NCBI GenBank assembly: GCA_034509735.1
Contig: JACGWO010000007.1
Location: forward strand, 20,984,046-21,048,045
Reading direction: 5' to 3'
Length of the DNA: 64,000 bases
Source: Sesamum alatum
Taxonomy: Eukaryota > Streptophyta > Magnoliopsida > Lamiales > Pedaliaceae
Notes under the pieces: model-generated
Databases searched by the model: none
What the model saw: only the letters and a program-made list of their open reading frames with translations
What the model was told of the DNA's origin: nothing
Program-made: the position numbers and the translations under genes
Part shown: positions 21,443-32,091 of the stretch, piece by piece
How positions within the stretch are numbered: the first letter of the stretch is position 1
Layout: the number at the start of each line of letters is the position of its first letter

Positions 21443-22306
21443 CTATCCATCACTTGTTTCCTCAAGGATCAGCTCATCAGGTTGGACATCCTCTGGGAAG
21501 CCTTGCTCCAAGAATGCTGCATTCCTTGAAACGAACACCTTTTGTTCCAAGGGGTCATAAAAGTAATAACCCGCAGTTTCTTTAGGGTACCCAACGAACC
21601 TGCATAAGCTAGACTTGGATTCTAGCTTATCTCCCACTAACCTCTTGACGTATGCGGGGCTACCCCACACTTTCAAGTAGTTGAAGCATGCAGGCTTGCC
21701 GTGCCATATCTCATATGGCGTTTGGATCAATACACTGGTAGGCGCCAAATTTAGCAACTTGGCCGTCGTTTCCAACGCATAGCCCCAAAAGGACAAAGAC
21801 AATTTGGTAAAACTCATCATGGATCGAACCATGTCCAACAAGGTTCGATTCCTCCTTCCAGAGACACCATTCAATTGTGGTGTCCCGGGAGGGGTCCATT
21901 CAAATATTATACCATTTTCTTTTAGATAATTAAGGAACTCGGTACTAAGGTATTCACCACCTCGGTCTGACCGTAGGACTTTAATTTTACAGTTGGTCTG
22001 GTTCTCCACTTCAAGTCTGAATTCTTTAAACCTCTCAAGAGCTTCAGACTTGTACCTCATTAGGTAAACATAACCATACCGTGAATGATCATCGGTAAAG
22101 GTTATGAAGTAGGAGAACCCACCTCAGGCCTGCGTCCTTAGTGGTCCACAAACGTCTGTATGGACCAAGTCCAACAGACCTGTGGCAAGCCTGCTTTGTC
22201 CTACAAAGGGCTTCTTGGTCATTTTCCCTCTTAGACAAGACTCACAAGTTGGTAGCTCACTCAAGTCCCCTACCTCTAGGTTCCTTGAGTCTACCAATCT
22301 TTCCAT
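21443..22306 (-). pseudogene. E3 integrase, stop and catalytic Glu changed
   Basis: One frame (22306-21443) with a single TGA at 22124-22126, where other copies have CGA. It carries 'TCESCLRGKMTKKPFVGQS' (cysteines of the zinc domain), Asp in 'HTDVCGPL', the 'RSDRGGEYLSTEFLNYL' region, 'TPPGTPQLNGVSGRRNRTLL', and the C-terminal 'KRLVGDKLESKSSLCRFVGY' and 'YYFYDPLEQKVFVSRN' segments. The glutamate expected in 'VSERRNR' is glycine here, which would abolish DDE catalysis. The second catalytic Asp ('FTDDHSRYGYVY') is present in the translation between the two pieces. Confidence 0.85.
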
Positions 22307-22326
22307 CCTATCTTGGGATATGTGAC

Positions 22327-22793
22327 CTAGCCTAGCGTGCCACAGTCATGCGTTCTGTTATTATCTATTTTACATTTGTGTTGGGCGTTAAGAACGAAGT
22401 TCGTTTGTTGCAAGATATAGAGCCCGTTATTTAATGTACCAAGTAGATGAGCAATTCCACACCTCATCAAATAAAAGCAATTTTTATTGATCATAAACTC
22501 ATAACCACTATTGTCTAACAATGGAATGGAAATGATGTTTTTAATCATACAAGGTACAAAATAAACTTGCTCTAATTCTATGCTAATACTATCACTAATT
22601 ACTAGAGTAGTAGATCCTACTGCTTCTGCCGAGATGGCCTTGCCATTGCCTAGCTTCAGGATCATTTCCCCGCTACCCAGTTTTCTGCTTCTTTTCAGCA
22701 CTTGCAAATCATTGCAAATGTGAGCTCCACAGCCGGTATCTAATACCCAAGAGGCAGAATTAGTGACCATATTGACCTAAATCACAAAATATA
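22327..22793 (-). pseudogene. E3 protease and start of pre-integrase
   Basis: Open frame 22770-22327 with aspartic-protease motif 'WVLDTGCGAHICNDLQVL' and 'KLGNGKAISAEAVGS', followed by 'FVPCMIKNIISIPLLDNSGY' and 'LYILQQTNFVLNAQHKCK'. Near 22330 the pre-integrase HxxxxH region ('LWHARLGHIS' elsewhere) is shifted out of frame. Gag upstream is missing: the element is cut at about 22793. Confidence 0.85.
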
Positions 22794-23980
22794 CCTGCTT
22801 TTTCCATGCCCTACACTCTAAGTGATGAGACCGAAGACATAAGGCCAAGTGTACTGTTAGAGCCTAAATGTTCATCCCCAATTATTTCACCTAGTCTCTA
22901 GTGCCATGGACCGTTGCTAGATGGCCACCCATGGTAACGGACGGATTCTAGGAATCCGACCAAGTCTAGCTGAAAGGTGAACCTAAAGAGTCACACACTA
23001 TCCACACACTCTTAGTATTTAATTTGGAATTAAATATTGGAGTAAAGGAATGACGAAATTAGATTTAATCGGGTCCTATATTTTCTTGGAGAAATTAATT
23101 CCTTCTATTTGATAAAGGGAATTAAATTAATAAATAGGATTTATTAAAGGGTTGATTTAATGGGCTTAGAATAAATATTTAATATTTATTTATTATATTT
23201 ATTTTTAGCCTTTTGGAATATTTAATGGGATTTAAATATTCCATTAAATTAAAATCAACGGTTGAGATGGAAGGCTAGGATTTGTTTGACTAGGTCAAAC
23301 ACTAGTTTGACTAGGACTTTGACTAGGTCAAAATCCTAGACAAATTAGAGTTCTTAGAGTAGGAGTTTAAAGAGGATTAAACTCCTCCTCTATAAATACC
23401 TCTAGCTTCCAACTTTTTGAAGGATGATGAAATTCCAACACACACACAACACACACATAATTTCGGCCTCTCTCCCCTCTTCTCGTCTGCCCTCTCTCTC
23501 TCCACTCTCCAAGAAAAATATTTTCTAGTTCTTTTGTTCTTGGAACATTAGAACTTAGATGAATCAATACCGTTAATTGATAACGTGTTGTTGATTCATC
23601 CACTCCAAAATATACACTTGTTCGTTGCTAGCACGACATGCAAGATACGTGGGTGGATCGTGTGTCACGATTTGGAGGGTCTCAAGAACGAGATCTCGGT
23701 GCAAAACGGGAAAACAATGCGTGTAGCCGTTGAAGACGAAAATGACAACGGGTAGGTCTCGTTTTATTTTTCGTCTCTCTTTATTTTCAACTCTATGGCC
23801 TCCATGATTTCTTTACATGTTGTTTAATCATGAGATACACCGAACACCCGGGAAATCTCAAGGGTACACCCCTTGAGCGTGTTCTTTTATTATTAAAAGC
23901 ATGCTTTAATTTTTGTCTGTTATTTTATATCGCGCTTTCGCATTCGCGCAATTCCCGGGACGATCCACCGATTTCTTTCA
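22794..23980 (+). mobile_element. E4 5' LTR, 5'-truncated (type 1a)
   Basis: Begins mid-LTR at 'acctgctttttccatgcc' and runs to the LTR end 'gatttctttca', directly followed by the PBS. About 790 bp of the LTR 5' part is missing relative to 14193-16195. TATA-like 'ctataaata' at about 23391. Confidence 0.9.
23284..23400 (+). promoter_or_regulatory. E4 LTR promoter: WRKY boxes plus TATA
   Basis: Five WRKY-box cores in 23284-23343, a sixth degenerated to 'agacaa', then 'ctataaata' at about 23391. Confidence 0.5.
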
Positions 23981-23981
23981 G

Positions 23982-23993
23982 TGGTATCAAAGC
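23982..23993 (+). promoter_or_regulatory. E4 primer-binding site
   Basis: 'tggtatcaaagc', one base after the LTR end 'ttca'. It matches the initiator Met-tRNA 3' end complement used by plant copia elements (TGGTATCAGAGC) with one change. Confidence 0.85.
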
Positions 23994-26081
23994 CGGTTCG
24001 GTGTATAGGCCTAGGGTTTATGTGCGTTATAAGCATGAAATGTGAAATTGGCATGTTTTTATTAAATCTTGATTTTCTTGATTTTAAAGCATGTCGTTTT
24101 GATTGCTTTTGATTCGTGTGTATTTTCTGAATATTGGTATTTTTCTGTTTTTCTTGGGAAACGGGGTGGAAAAATTGAACGGAAAAAGAGAAACGACGCA
24201 GCAGGCCAGCCGGGAGGGCTGGCCGCGCGCTGCCGGCAGGACAGACGCGCGCAGGCAAGGGAAGCCTGCGCGCGCCCGCCCAGCCGGTCGCGCAGGGGCA
24301 GCGCACAGCCAGGGAGGCTGCGCGCTCGCGCGCAAGGCTCCGCGCGCGGACGGACTCTGGGCAGCGCCGCCAGGCGTGCGCGCACTGCGCATGGCACGGC
24401 CGGCAGCCAGCAGGCCGGCGCACGCGCGAGGCAAGGGAGCCTGCGCGCGCGACGGCCTGCCGGAATGCCCTAGCCGCGCAACGTGTTGCCGGCCAGGCGC
24501 GCGCGCACGCAGGCAGGGGCCTGTGCGCGGCCTGCCGGCGGCGGCGGCTGCTGCTAGGGTTTCAAAACCCTAGTAGTGTTTTCTTTTATTTTTTTAATTA
24601 TTTTAAGTTTTTAATTTTGAATTAATTCTGAAAAATCGTTTTGTGGGTTCAGTTATGCCTAATTTTCTAAAGACATTATTTTAGGAGTAAAATAAATTGG
24701 ATTTGGATTCCCGGGGTTATTTTACTTAAAATAATGAGGAAAGGTTTTCCTAAAACGAGAAAATCTTATTACCAATATTTATGTTTTATTTTTCACACGT
24801 TACACACATATTCATTTATTATTTTGAATATTTATGATTGGGAATCATGTGTTGTTGGTATATTGTAATTATATGATGGGATCATGTGATTATGTGTGTT
24901 GGATGGAAATGGATGATCACGAGCCCTAGACCGAATGTATGGTTTATTTTCTGTTGGGCCTGTGTGCCTCGTTTACTGCTTTCTCCTTCTCTCTTTCTAG
25001 TTGCCTTGGAATAATAAGGCATTCTACCTCCCTCCTTATGTACTCCCCCCGGGTTTTCGCTGGAGTTTCTTTTTTTATATGTAATGAGAGTAGAATAGGA
25101 GTGAGGTTTCTAATTTTGTAATTGGTGGAGAAAGAAGGAAGGACCACATGGAGAGCCCAGACGGGAGGTCCCTTGGAGTTTTCCATGAAGTGAAGAAAGA
25201 GAAAAAGAGACCAAGGCCCATCAGCATGATGATTGGGTTACTATTAATGTAATAGTATAGGACCAACCCTAGATTGACCATAGATCCACTGCGGGCTCAG
25301 TGGGTCGAATAGGATTCGGGCTCGTGATCATCCAACAGGGGCGTGCTAGGCTTTAATTTTGCATGTGGTTATGATGATGGATGAATGGGTTATTTATTTA
25401 TCATATAACTGCTATGAATGGTTTATTTACGCATTATGGTTGTATGTGTGAATGTATTTTTATGAGATCTCGGTCATTTACTACTCTCACATTGGTTGGA
25501 CCAATGTCAAAATATTAGACCCTAGAAAAAGTGGATTTGAACTCTAGGAGTTTGTCCATGCCTTCCAATCCATGGCATAGTGAGGAAGCTGCTTTGGGTC
25601 AATAGCGTGGTCTCACGAGTCGTGGCACGTTATTGTACTTAAAGGAAGCTGCACTATGTCATGAACGAAAAATGGGCTGTTGTTACCTATCTCACGAGTC
25701 ATGGGGGGTACCAGTGGGTCTGTGGCTCGGTCGATTGGGTTGGGTCTAACGCCCAATTAACATGATTCGCTTGGAGTCCTCGGGATCATGTGAAAGGGTG
25801 AGGCCATAATCTTGGAAATCTTGTGGAACGAGAATGGTATGGAATACCTCCCACAGGATCTTTTCCATGCGAATCGTAAAAGCGGGGTATGGGAAAAATC
25901 GCTGTGGATCCCAAGCCCACTAGGAAAGGTTTTCCCGAAAATCACGTTTGAGAGTACCGTGTTTTCGTATAAATAGTGGGAGGATTAAATGACTAAAGTC
26001 CATGCATTTAATTATTTTATCAAACCACCGTTTTTTATTTTCTGTTGATCGTGCGCTGTTTTCTAAAATGTAGATTTTAAA
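23994..26081 (+). other. E4 untranslated leader with GC-rich inverted repeats
   Basis: About 2.1 kb from PBS to gag. A GC-rich block (about 24185-24560) contains repeated 'gcgcgcaggcaagggagcc'-type units that are partly self-complementary. Conserved leader landmarks follow: 'ccttggaataataaggc', 'ccatagatccactgcgggc', 'gtctcacgagtcgtggc', 'ttcgtataaatagtgggag' (about 25963) and 'ttctaaaatgtag' right before gag. Open frames on both strands across the GC block are not retroelement proteins. Many upstream ATGs would hinder gag translation from an unspliced transcript. Confidence 0.65.
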
Positions 26082-27411
26082 ATGTCTAAGAACCCACTTT
26101 CCACCACTCTTGAGACAAACAAATTCAATGGAACAAATTACAACGACTGGTTGCGCAATCTCAAGATAGTCCTAGATTACGAGAACCAAGGCTACGTCAT
26201 GGACGAGCCTCTCCCTAGGACCTTGCCGGAAGGATCCACGCCAGAAGAACGTGAGACGTTCGAGACTTGGCATAAGGATAACCGGATGGTCCGTAGCATC
26301 ATACTTGCTTCGATGACCAATGAGATTCAGAAGCAATATGAAAGGCTAGACGATGTCCCTTCCATTATGGCTCGCCTTAAGGATTGCTATGCAGTCCCGG
26401 ACCGGCATACTAGGTATGTCGCAACCAAGGCATTCTTTGGAACGAAAATGACAGAAGGATCCTCTGTACAAGAGCACGGGGTTAAAATGCTTACCCTGGT
26501 GGAAAAGCTCGAGGACCTAAAGGCAGGTCTCGATAATGAAAACGTACATAGATGTGATCCTTCAGTCACTCCCACCCTCCTTTGACCAATTTATGGTCAA
26601 CTACAACATGAACGCACTTGAGAAGAGCATTCATGAGTTGATCAATATGTTGGTGCAATACGAGGCAACGACTAAGAAGTCCACGCCTTCAGTATTGTTT
26701 AGAGGTGCTTCAACTTCAAAATACGAAAGGCAAGGGTGCCGGACGTTGGAAGAAGAAGAAAGGGAAGGGAAAGGCCGTCAAAGCAGCTACGAACACTAAG
26801 AGTGTTCCCATTGCCAAAGAGGGGAAAGGCAAAGGAAAGGGAAAGGTTGTCTCCAAGCAACAGTCGAAGGCATATGACATATGTATCAACTGCCGTGAGA
26901 AAGGGCATTGGAAGAGAGAGTGCCCCAAACTCTTCTCGAACCAAGGTATTTATGTGATTGAGGTTAATATGGTCACTAATTCTGCCTCTTGGGTATTAGA
27001 TACCGGCTGTGGAGCTCACATTTGCAATGAGTTGCAGATGTTGAAAAGAAGCAAAAAACTGGGTAGCGGGACATGATCCTGAAGCTTGGGAATGGCAAGG
27101 CCATCTCGGCAGAAGCAGTAGGATCCGCCACTCTAGTGATTAGTGATAGTATTAGCATAGATTTAGAGCAAGTTTATTTTGTACCTAGTATGATTAAAAA
27201 CATCATTTCCATTCCATTGTTGGACAATAGTGGTTATGAGTTTAGAATCAATAAAAATTGCTTTTATTTGATGAGGTGTGGAATTGCTCATCTACTTGGT
27301 ACATTGCATAACGGACTCTATATCTTGCAACAAACGAATATCGTCCTCAATGCACAACACAAACGGAAATTAGATAATAACGGAACGCACGACTGTGGCA
27401 CGCTAGGCTAG
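26082..27411 (+). pseudogene. E4 gag and protease, frameshifted
   Basis: Starts at ATG 26082 ('MSKNPLSTTLETNKFNGTN'). Capsid region to 'AGLDNE' at 26537, where one extra A shifts the frame. It continues as 'YIDVILQSLPPSFDQFMVNY' (26536-26700), shifts again near 26715, then has basic linker, intact zinc knuckle 'CINCREKGHWKREC' and protease 'WVLDTGCGAHICNELQML'. A further shift lies at about 27070. The last piece (27073-27411) carries 'VPSMIKNIISIPLLDN'. Four frames in 1.3 kb; otherwise well conserved, and the start agrees with E2 and E8. Confidence 0.85.
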
Positions 27412-28343
27412 GTCACATATCCCAAGATAGGATGAAAAGGTTGGTAGACTCAAAGAACCTAGAGGTTGGGGAACTTGAGCGATCTACCAACTTGTGAAAT
27501 CCTGTCTAAGAGGGAAAAATGACCAAGAAGCCCTTTGTAGGACAAAGCAGGCTTGCCACAGGTCTGTTGGACTTGGTCCATACAGACGTATGTGGGCCAC
27601 TAAGGACGCAGGCCCGAGGTGGGTTTTCCTACTTCATAATCTTTACCGATGATCATTCACGGTATGGTTATGTTTACCTAATGAGGTACAAGTCTGAAGC
27701 TCTTGAGAGGTTTAAAGAATTCAGACTTGAAGTGGAGAACCAAACTAACTGCAAAATTAAAGTCCTACGGTCAGACTGAGGCGGTGAATACCTTAGTACG
27801 GAGTTCCTAGATTATCTAAAAGAACATGGTATAATATCAGAATGGACACCTCCAGGAACACCACAGTTAAATGGTGTCTCTGAAAGGAGGAATCGAACCC
27901 TGTTGGACATGGTTCGGTCCATGATGAGTTTCACCAAACTGCCCTTATCCTTTTGGGGCTATGCACTCGAAACGGCGGTCAAGTTGTTGAATTTGGCGCC
28001 TACTAGTACATTAACCCAAACGCCATATGAAATATGGCACGGCAAGCCTGCGTCCTACAACTTCAAAGTGTGGGGTAGCCCCGCATACGTCAAGAGGTTA
28101 GTAGGAGATAAGTTAGAATCCAGGTCTAGCTTATGCAGGTTCATTGGATACCCTAAAGAAACTACAGGTTATTACTTTTATGACCCCTTGGAACAAAAGG
28201 TCTTTGTTTCAAGAAATGCAGTATTCTTGGAGCAAGGCTTCTCGGAGGATATCCAACCTGATGAGCTCATCCTTGAGGAATCAAGTGATGGAATCCAGCC
28301 ATCAGAGGTAGCCACGGACCCTCACTTAGAGGATTCAGGATAG
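27412..28343 (+). pseudogene. E4 integrase, one stop
   Basis: The pre-integrase HHCC region is shifted at 27400-27510. From 27519 one frame runs to 28343 with a single TGA at 27777-27779 (CGA in E3 and E5). Catalytic Asp in 'HTDVCGPL', Asp in 'FTDDHSRYGYVY' and Glu in 'NGVSERRNRTLL' are all present, and the C-terminal 'KRLVGDKLESRSSLCRFIGY' and 'YYFYDPLEQKVFVSRN' follow. The frame ends in the linker at 28341. Confidence 0.85.
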
Positions 28344-28547
28344 ACAGCCGAAGGGCTGACCAACCTCGAGAGGTCCAAGATGCTACGCATGAAGGACAGC
28401 CTCAGGAACAGCCAGCCCCGGTTCCTGAACCACCGGCTCCGATACAATCAGCGCCCACAGTCACCACTGACGTTCCCGTTCTCCGTAGGTCCACTAGAGA
28501 GTCTAGACCTCCAGTGAGATATGGCTTTCTAGGTGCGACCGATCTTT
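28344..28547 (+). pseudogene. E4 linker and RT N-terminus up to solo LTR
   Basis: Proline-rich linker then 'MRYGFLGATDLL', interrupted at 28547 by a minus-strand solo LTR. Reading resumes at 30557. Confidence 0.75.
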
Positions 28548-30556
28548 TGAAAGAAACCGGTGGATCGTCCCGGGAATTGCGCGAATGCGGAAGCGCGATA
28601 AAAAATAAATTTACAAAAATAAAAGGCATGCTTTTAATAGAAAAGAACACGCTCAAGAGGTGTGCCCTTGAGGTTCCCGGGCGTTTGGTGTATCTCATGA
28701 TATAAACAACATACAATAATCATGGAGGCCATAGGATTAAAAAAAATAAAGAGGGACGAAAATCTTAAAACGAGACCTACCCGTTGTCGTTTTCGTCTTC
28801 AACGGCTACTCGCGTTGTTCCCCGTTTTGCACCAAGACCTCGTTCTTGAGATCCTCCAAAATCGTGACACACGATCCACCCACGTATTCTTGCACGTCGT
28901 GCTAGCAACGAACAAGTATTATTTTGGAGAGGATAGATCAACCACGCGTTATGAATTAAGGGGATCGATCTTCCTTAGTTCAATTGTTCCAAGAACAAAA
29001 GAACAAGAAAAATAATATTTTCTTGGTGAGAGAGAGAGAGGGGCGGACGAGAGAGGAGAGGAGAGAGTGTGTGTTGTGTGTGTTTTCAAGAATCATCATC
29101 CTTCAATTGTTGGAAGCTAGAGGTTTATATAGAGGAGGAGTTTAATCCTCTTTAAACTCCAACTCTAAGAACTCTAATTTGACTAGGATTTTGACCTAGT
29201 CAAAGTCCTAGTCAAACTAGTGTTTGACCTAGTCAAACGAATCCTAGCCTTCCATCTCCCCTTTCCATCTCAACCGTTGATTTTAATTTAATGGAATATT
29301 TAAATCCTATTAAATATTCCAAAAGGCTAAAAGAATAAATATAATATAATAAATAAATATTATTATTTATTCTAAGCCCATTAAATCAACCCTTTTAATA
29401 AATCCTATTTATTAATTTAATTCCCTTTATGAAATAGAAGGAATTAATTTCTCCAAGAAAATATAGGACCCGATTAAATCTAATTTAATCATTCCTTTAC
29501 TCCTATATTTAATTCCAAATTAAATACTAAGTGTGTGTGTGGATAGTGTGTGACTCTTTACGTTCACCATTCAGCTAGACTTGGCCGGATTCCTAGAATT
29601 CGCCCGTTACCATGGGTGGCCATCTAGCAACGGTCCATGGCACTAGAGACTAGGTGAATATTCGGGGATGAACATTTAGGCTCTATCAGTACACTTGTCC
29701 TTCTGTCTTCGGTCTCATCACTTAGAGTCTAGGGCACGGAAAAAGCAGGTACCCATTTTGGACCTAAGTGTCGGTCTGTCCTTACTAAACGCCGCAAGGG
29801 AAACCTTTCCCTTCTGTTCAGTTACTGTGGCCACAGATTTCAGGGACAAGACACAGAGCATACATGAGACTCGACTGTCAATACCTTTTGACAGGAGACA
29901 GATCCTTTCTTGGAAACTACTGTCACTTTGTGCACCCGAGCTGCACTAGACATGGCTTATGACTACTCAAGAGTATTTTGGCAATCTCTCACCATATCTA
30001 AGATACAAACCTGATGCACAGGTAAACTCAGCAGTTCCTCAAGTCAAAGGACTTGGCCTGTACTGTTGGAACCGGGAATACACGTCATAGCTTGCTGACC
30101 ATAGTCAAGGTCCTCCGTAAGACGGTTCCCGCCTGTCACCTCAGTCAGCTGCTTCCTAGCACGCTGACCCACTAACACTGCTTAGACGACCTTCGTCACC
30201 CGTCGATGAAATACGACAGCAGATGCTTAGTGCAAGTCTCAAAGGGAATCCCGGTACCCATTTTCGGGATTCCTTGACTTGGAGATTTTCGGACTAATTC
30301 GGTAAGACTGATTTCATGGACCTACCTCCAAGCGTAGTCCCAGTCTCCGAAATCGTTACTCAGTCCGTGGGCTTTGTTTGCGTAGTGAACATAAATGTAA
30401 ATGCAGATATAAGTGAACGTAAACAAAGTAATGTCATATGAATTTTCACTTCTTTATTCATAAATGTTTTTTTTTTTTATCAAATACCAAAGAATTGTCT
30501 AGATATAGGTTACATATTCCTGCCAAAATTGGCTTACATGGTCACCTATTCTAACA
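28548..30556 (-). mobile_element. Solo LTR (type 1a, minus) inside E4 RT
   Basis: Complete 2009-bp LTR on the minus strand ('tgttagaataggtgaccatg' at 30556 to 'ggtttctttca' at 28548), with perfect 5-bp target duplication TCTTT (28543-28547 and 30557-30561). No internal region. It contains a T-run at about 30468-30480 absent from its sister at 14193-16195. Confidence 0.95.
29124..29238 (-). promoter_or_regulatory. Solo LTR promoter: WRKY boxes plus TATA
   Basis: Six WRKY-box cores at 29179-29238 and a TATA-like 'tatataaac' (minus strand) at about 29125-29133. Confidence 0.5.
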
Positions 30557-31260
30557 TCTTTTGGATAACGATCCTAAGACTTATGGAGAAGCGATGTCAG
30601 ACATCGACTCCGTGAAATGGCTTGAGACCATGAAAGCCGAAATGGACTCCATGAGCGAGAACCAAGTTTGGAGTCTTGTAGATCCACCGAAAGGTGTTAA
30701 GCCAGTGGGCTGTAGGTAGGTCTACAAGCGCAAACTTGGCGTTGATGGAGAAGTCACGACTTTTAAGGCTAGGCTTGTAGCTAAGGGATACACCCAACGA
30801 CCCGGGGTCGATTTTGAGGATACCTACTCACCAGTAGCCATGGCTAAGACCATTCGGATCCTGCTCGCCATAGCAGCATGGTATGACTATGAGATATGGC
30901 AGATGGACGTGAAAACGGCCTTCCTCAATGGTTTCGTTGAAGAAGAGATCTATATGGATCAGCCGGAGGGTTTGACGGTCACTGGAGAAGAACAGAAAGT
31001 CTGTCGTCTCCAGAAGTCCATCTATGGCCTCAAACAAGCCTCCTGAAGTTGGAACATTCGCTTTGACGAAGTAATACGGGGGTATGACTTCATCAAAAAT
31101 GAATCCGACCCTTGTGTATACAAGAAGATCAGTGGGAGCTCAATTGTGTTCCTAGTGCTTTATGTGGATGACATTCTGCTCATTGGTAATGACGTTAGAA
31201 TGTTAGGAAACACAAAAGCATGGTTGTCAACCCAGTTTTCCACTTGGGTGAAGCCTCCTA
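30557..31260 (+). pseudogene. E4 reverse transcriptase, two stops
   Basis: One frame from 30561 to about 31236 with stops only at 30717 (TAG where others have TGG) and 31044 (TGA where E3 has CGG). Landmarks: 'LDNDPKTYGEAMSDIDS', '[19 protein letters not shown]', '[20 protein letters not shown]', 'YVDDILLIGND'. A short deletion at about 31236 removes 'MKDL' and breaks the frame. Confidence 0.85.
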
Positions 31261-32074
31261 CATCCTAGGCGTCCAGATTGTCAGGGACAAATCTAAAAGG
31301 GTGTTAGGACTCACCCAAAACTCGTATATCGAATTAAGTTATCCAATAAGCAGTCTCCTAAGACTGATGAGAAGCTTAAACAGATGTCGGACATCCCCTA
31401 CGCTTCAGCCGTAGGCAGCATTCAGTACGATGTCCAATGCACTAGACCTGATGTGGCTTTCGCTTTGAGCGTGACTAGTCGATATCAGTCGTATGCTGGG
31501 GAGGCACACTGGAGTGCGGTCAAGACCATCCTAAAGTACCTGAAAAGGACTAAGGACATGTTCTTGATCTACGGTGGTGGAGAGTTGATACTGGAAGGTT
31601 ATAGCGACGCTAGCTTCAAATCGGATGACGATGATGACAAATCTCGGTCTGGTTTTGTGTTCAGACTTAATGGTTGCGTGGTTACTTGGAAGAGTTCCAA
31701 GCAGGCTACCTCGGCGGACTCCGCCACAGAGTCTGAATACAAAGCAGCTTCGGAAGCTGCTAAGGAGGCGGTTTGGATGAAAAGCTACATCCAAGAGTTA
31801 GGTGTAGTACCTAGCATCGCCTAAGCCAGTGGTTATCTTCTGTGATAACAACGGGGCCATAGCGCAAGCAAAGGAACTGAGATCTCATCACCGATTCAAG
31901 AATATTCTTAGACGCTACTATCTGCTCAGAGAGATGGCTAGCAGAGGTGCCTTTTGGATGGACCGAGTCAGCTCCAGAGAAAACATAGCAGATCCACTTA
32001 CTAAGCCTGTGTCGCAAGTCGCCCATACTCAGCATCTGGAAAAGATGGGTTTGAGGTCAATGGGTGATTGACTT
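31261..32074 (+). pseudogene. E4 RT C-terminus and RNase H
   Basis: Two deletions (about 31236 and 31330) precede an open piece 31384-31824 with 'IPYASAVGSIQYDVQCTRPD', 'GGGELILEGYSDASFKSDDD' and 'EYKAASEAAKEAVWMKSYIQ'. A frameshift at about 31822 leads to 31829-32071, ending 'HLEKMGLRSMGD'. The 'GGGEL' signature groups it with E1 and E9, unlike the gag of the same element. Confidence 0.85.
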
Positions 32075-32076
32075 TA

Positions 32077-32091
32077 GGTCAAGTGGGAGAT
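32077..32091 (+). promoter_or_regulatory. E4 polypurine tract
   Basis: 'ggtcaagtgggagat' immediately before the LTR start at 32092. Confidence 0.85.

Larger units (their letters stand above)
17646..22793 (-). mobile_element. Ty1/copia element E3 (minus strand)
   Basis: Minus-strand copia element: 3' LTR (17646-19604), PPT, RNase H, RT, integrase and protease, then truncated inside the gag/protease boundary at about 22793, where a plus-strand LTR begins through shared 'acctgc'. Gag, leader and 5' LTR are absent. RT and RNase H are the best preserved in the window, with few lesions. The 5 bp at its 3' LTR border are GTCAA; the partner copy is not available because the other end is lost. Confidence 0.88.

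Noticed and set aside
23920..24573. Open frames of up to 167 codons in the E4 leader
   Set aside because: Same GC-repeat artefact; they lie between PBS and gag, and are not conserved in frame between copies.
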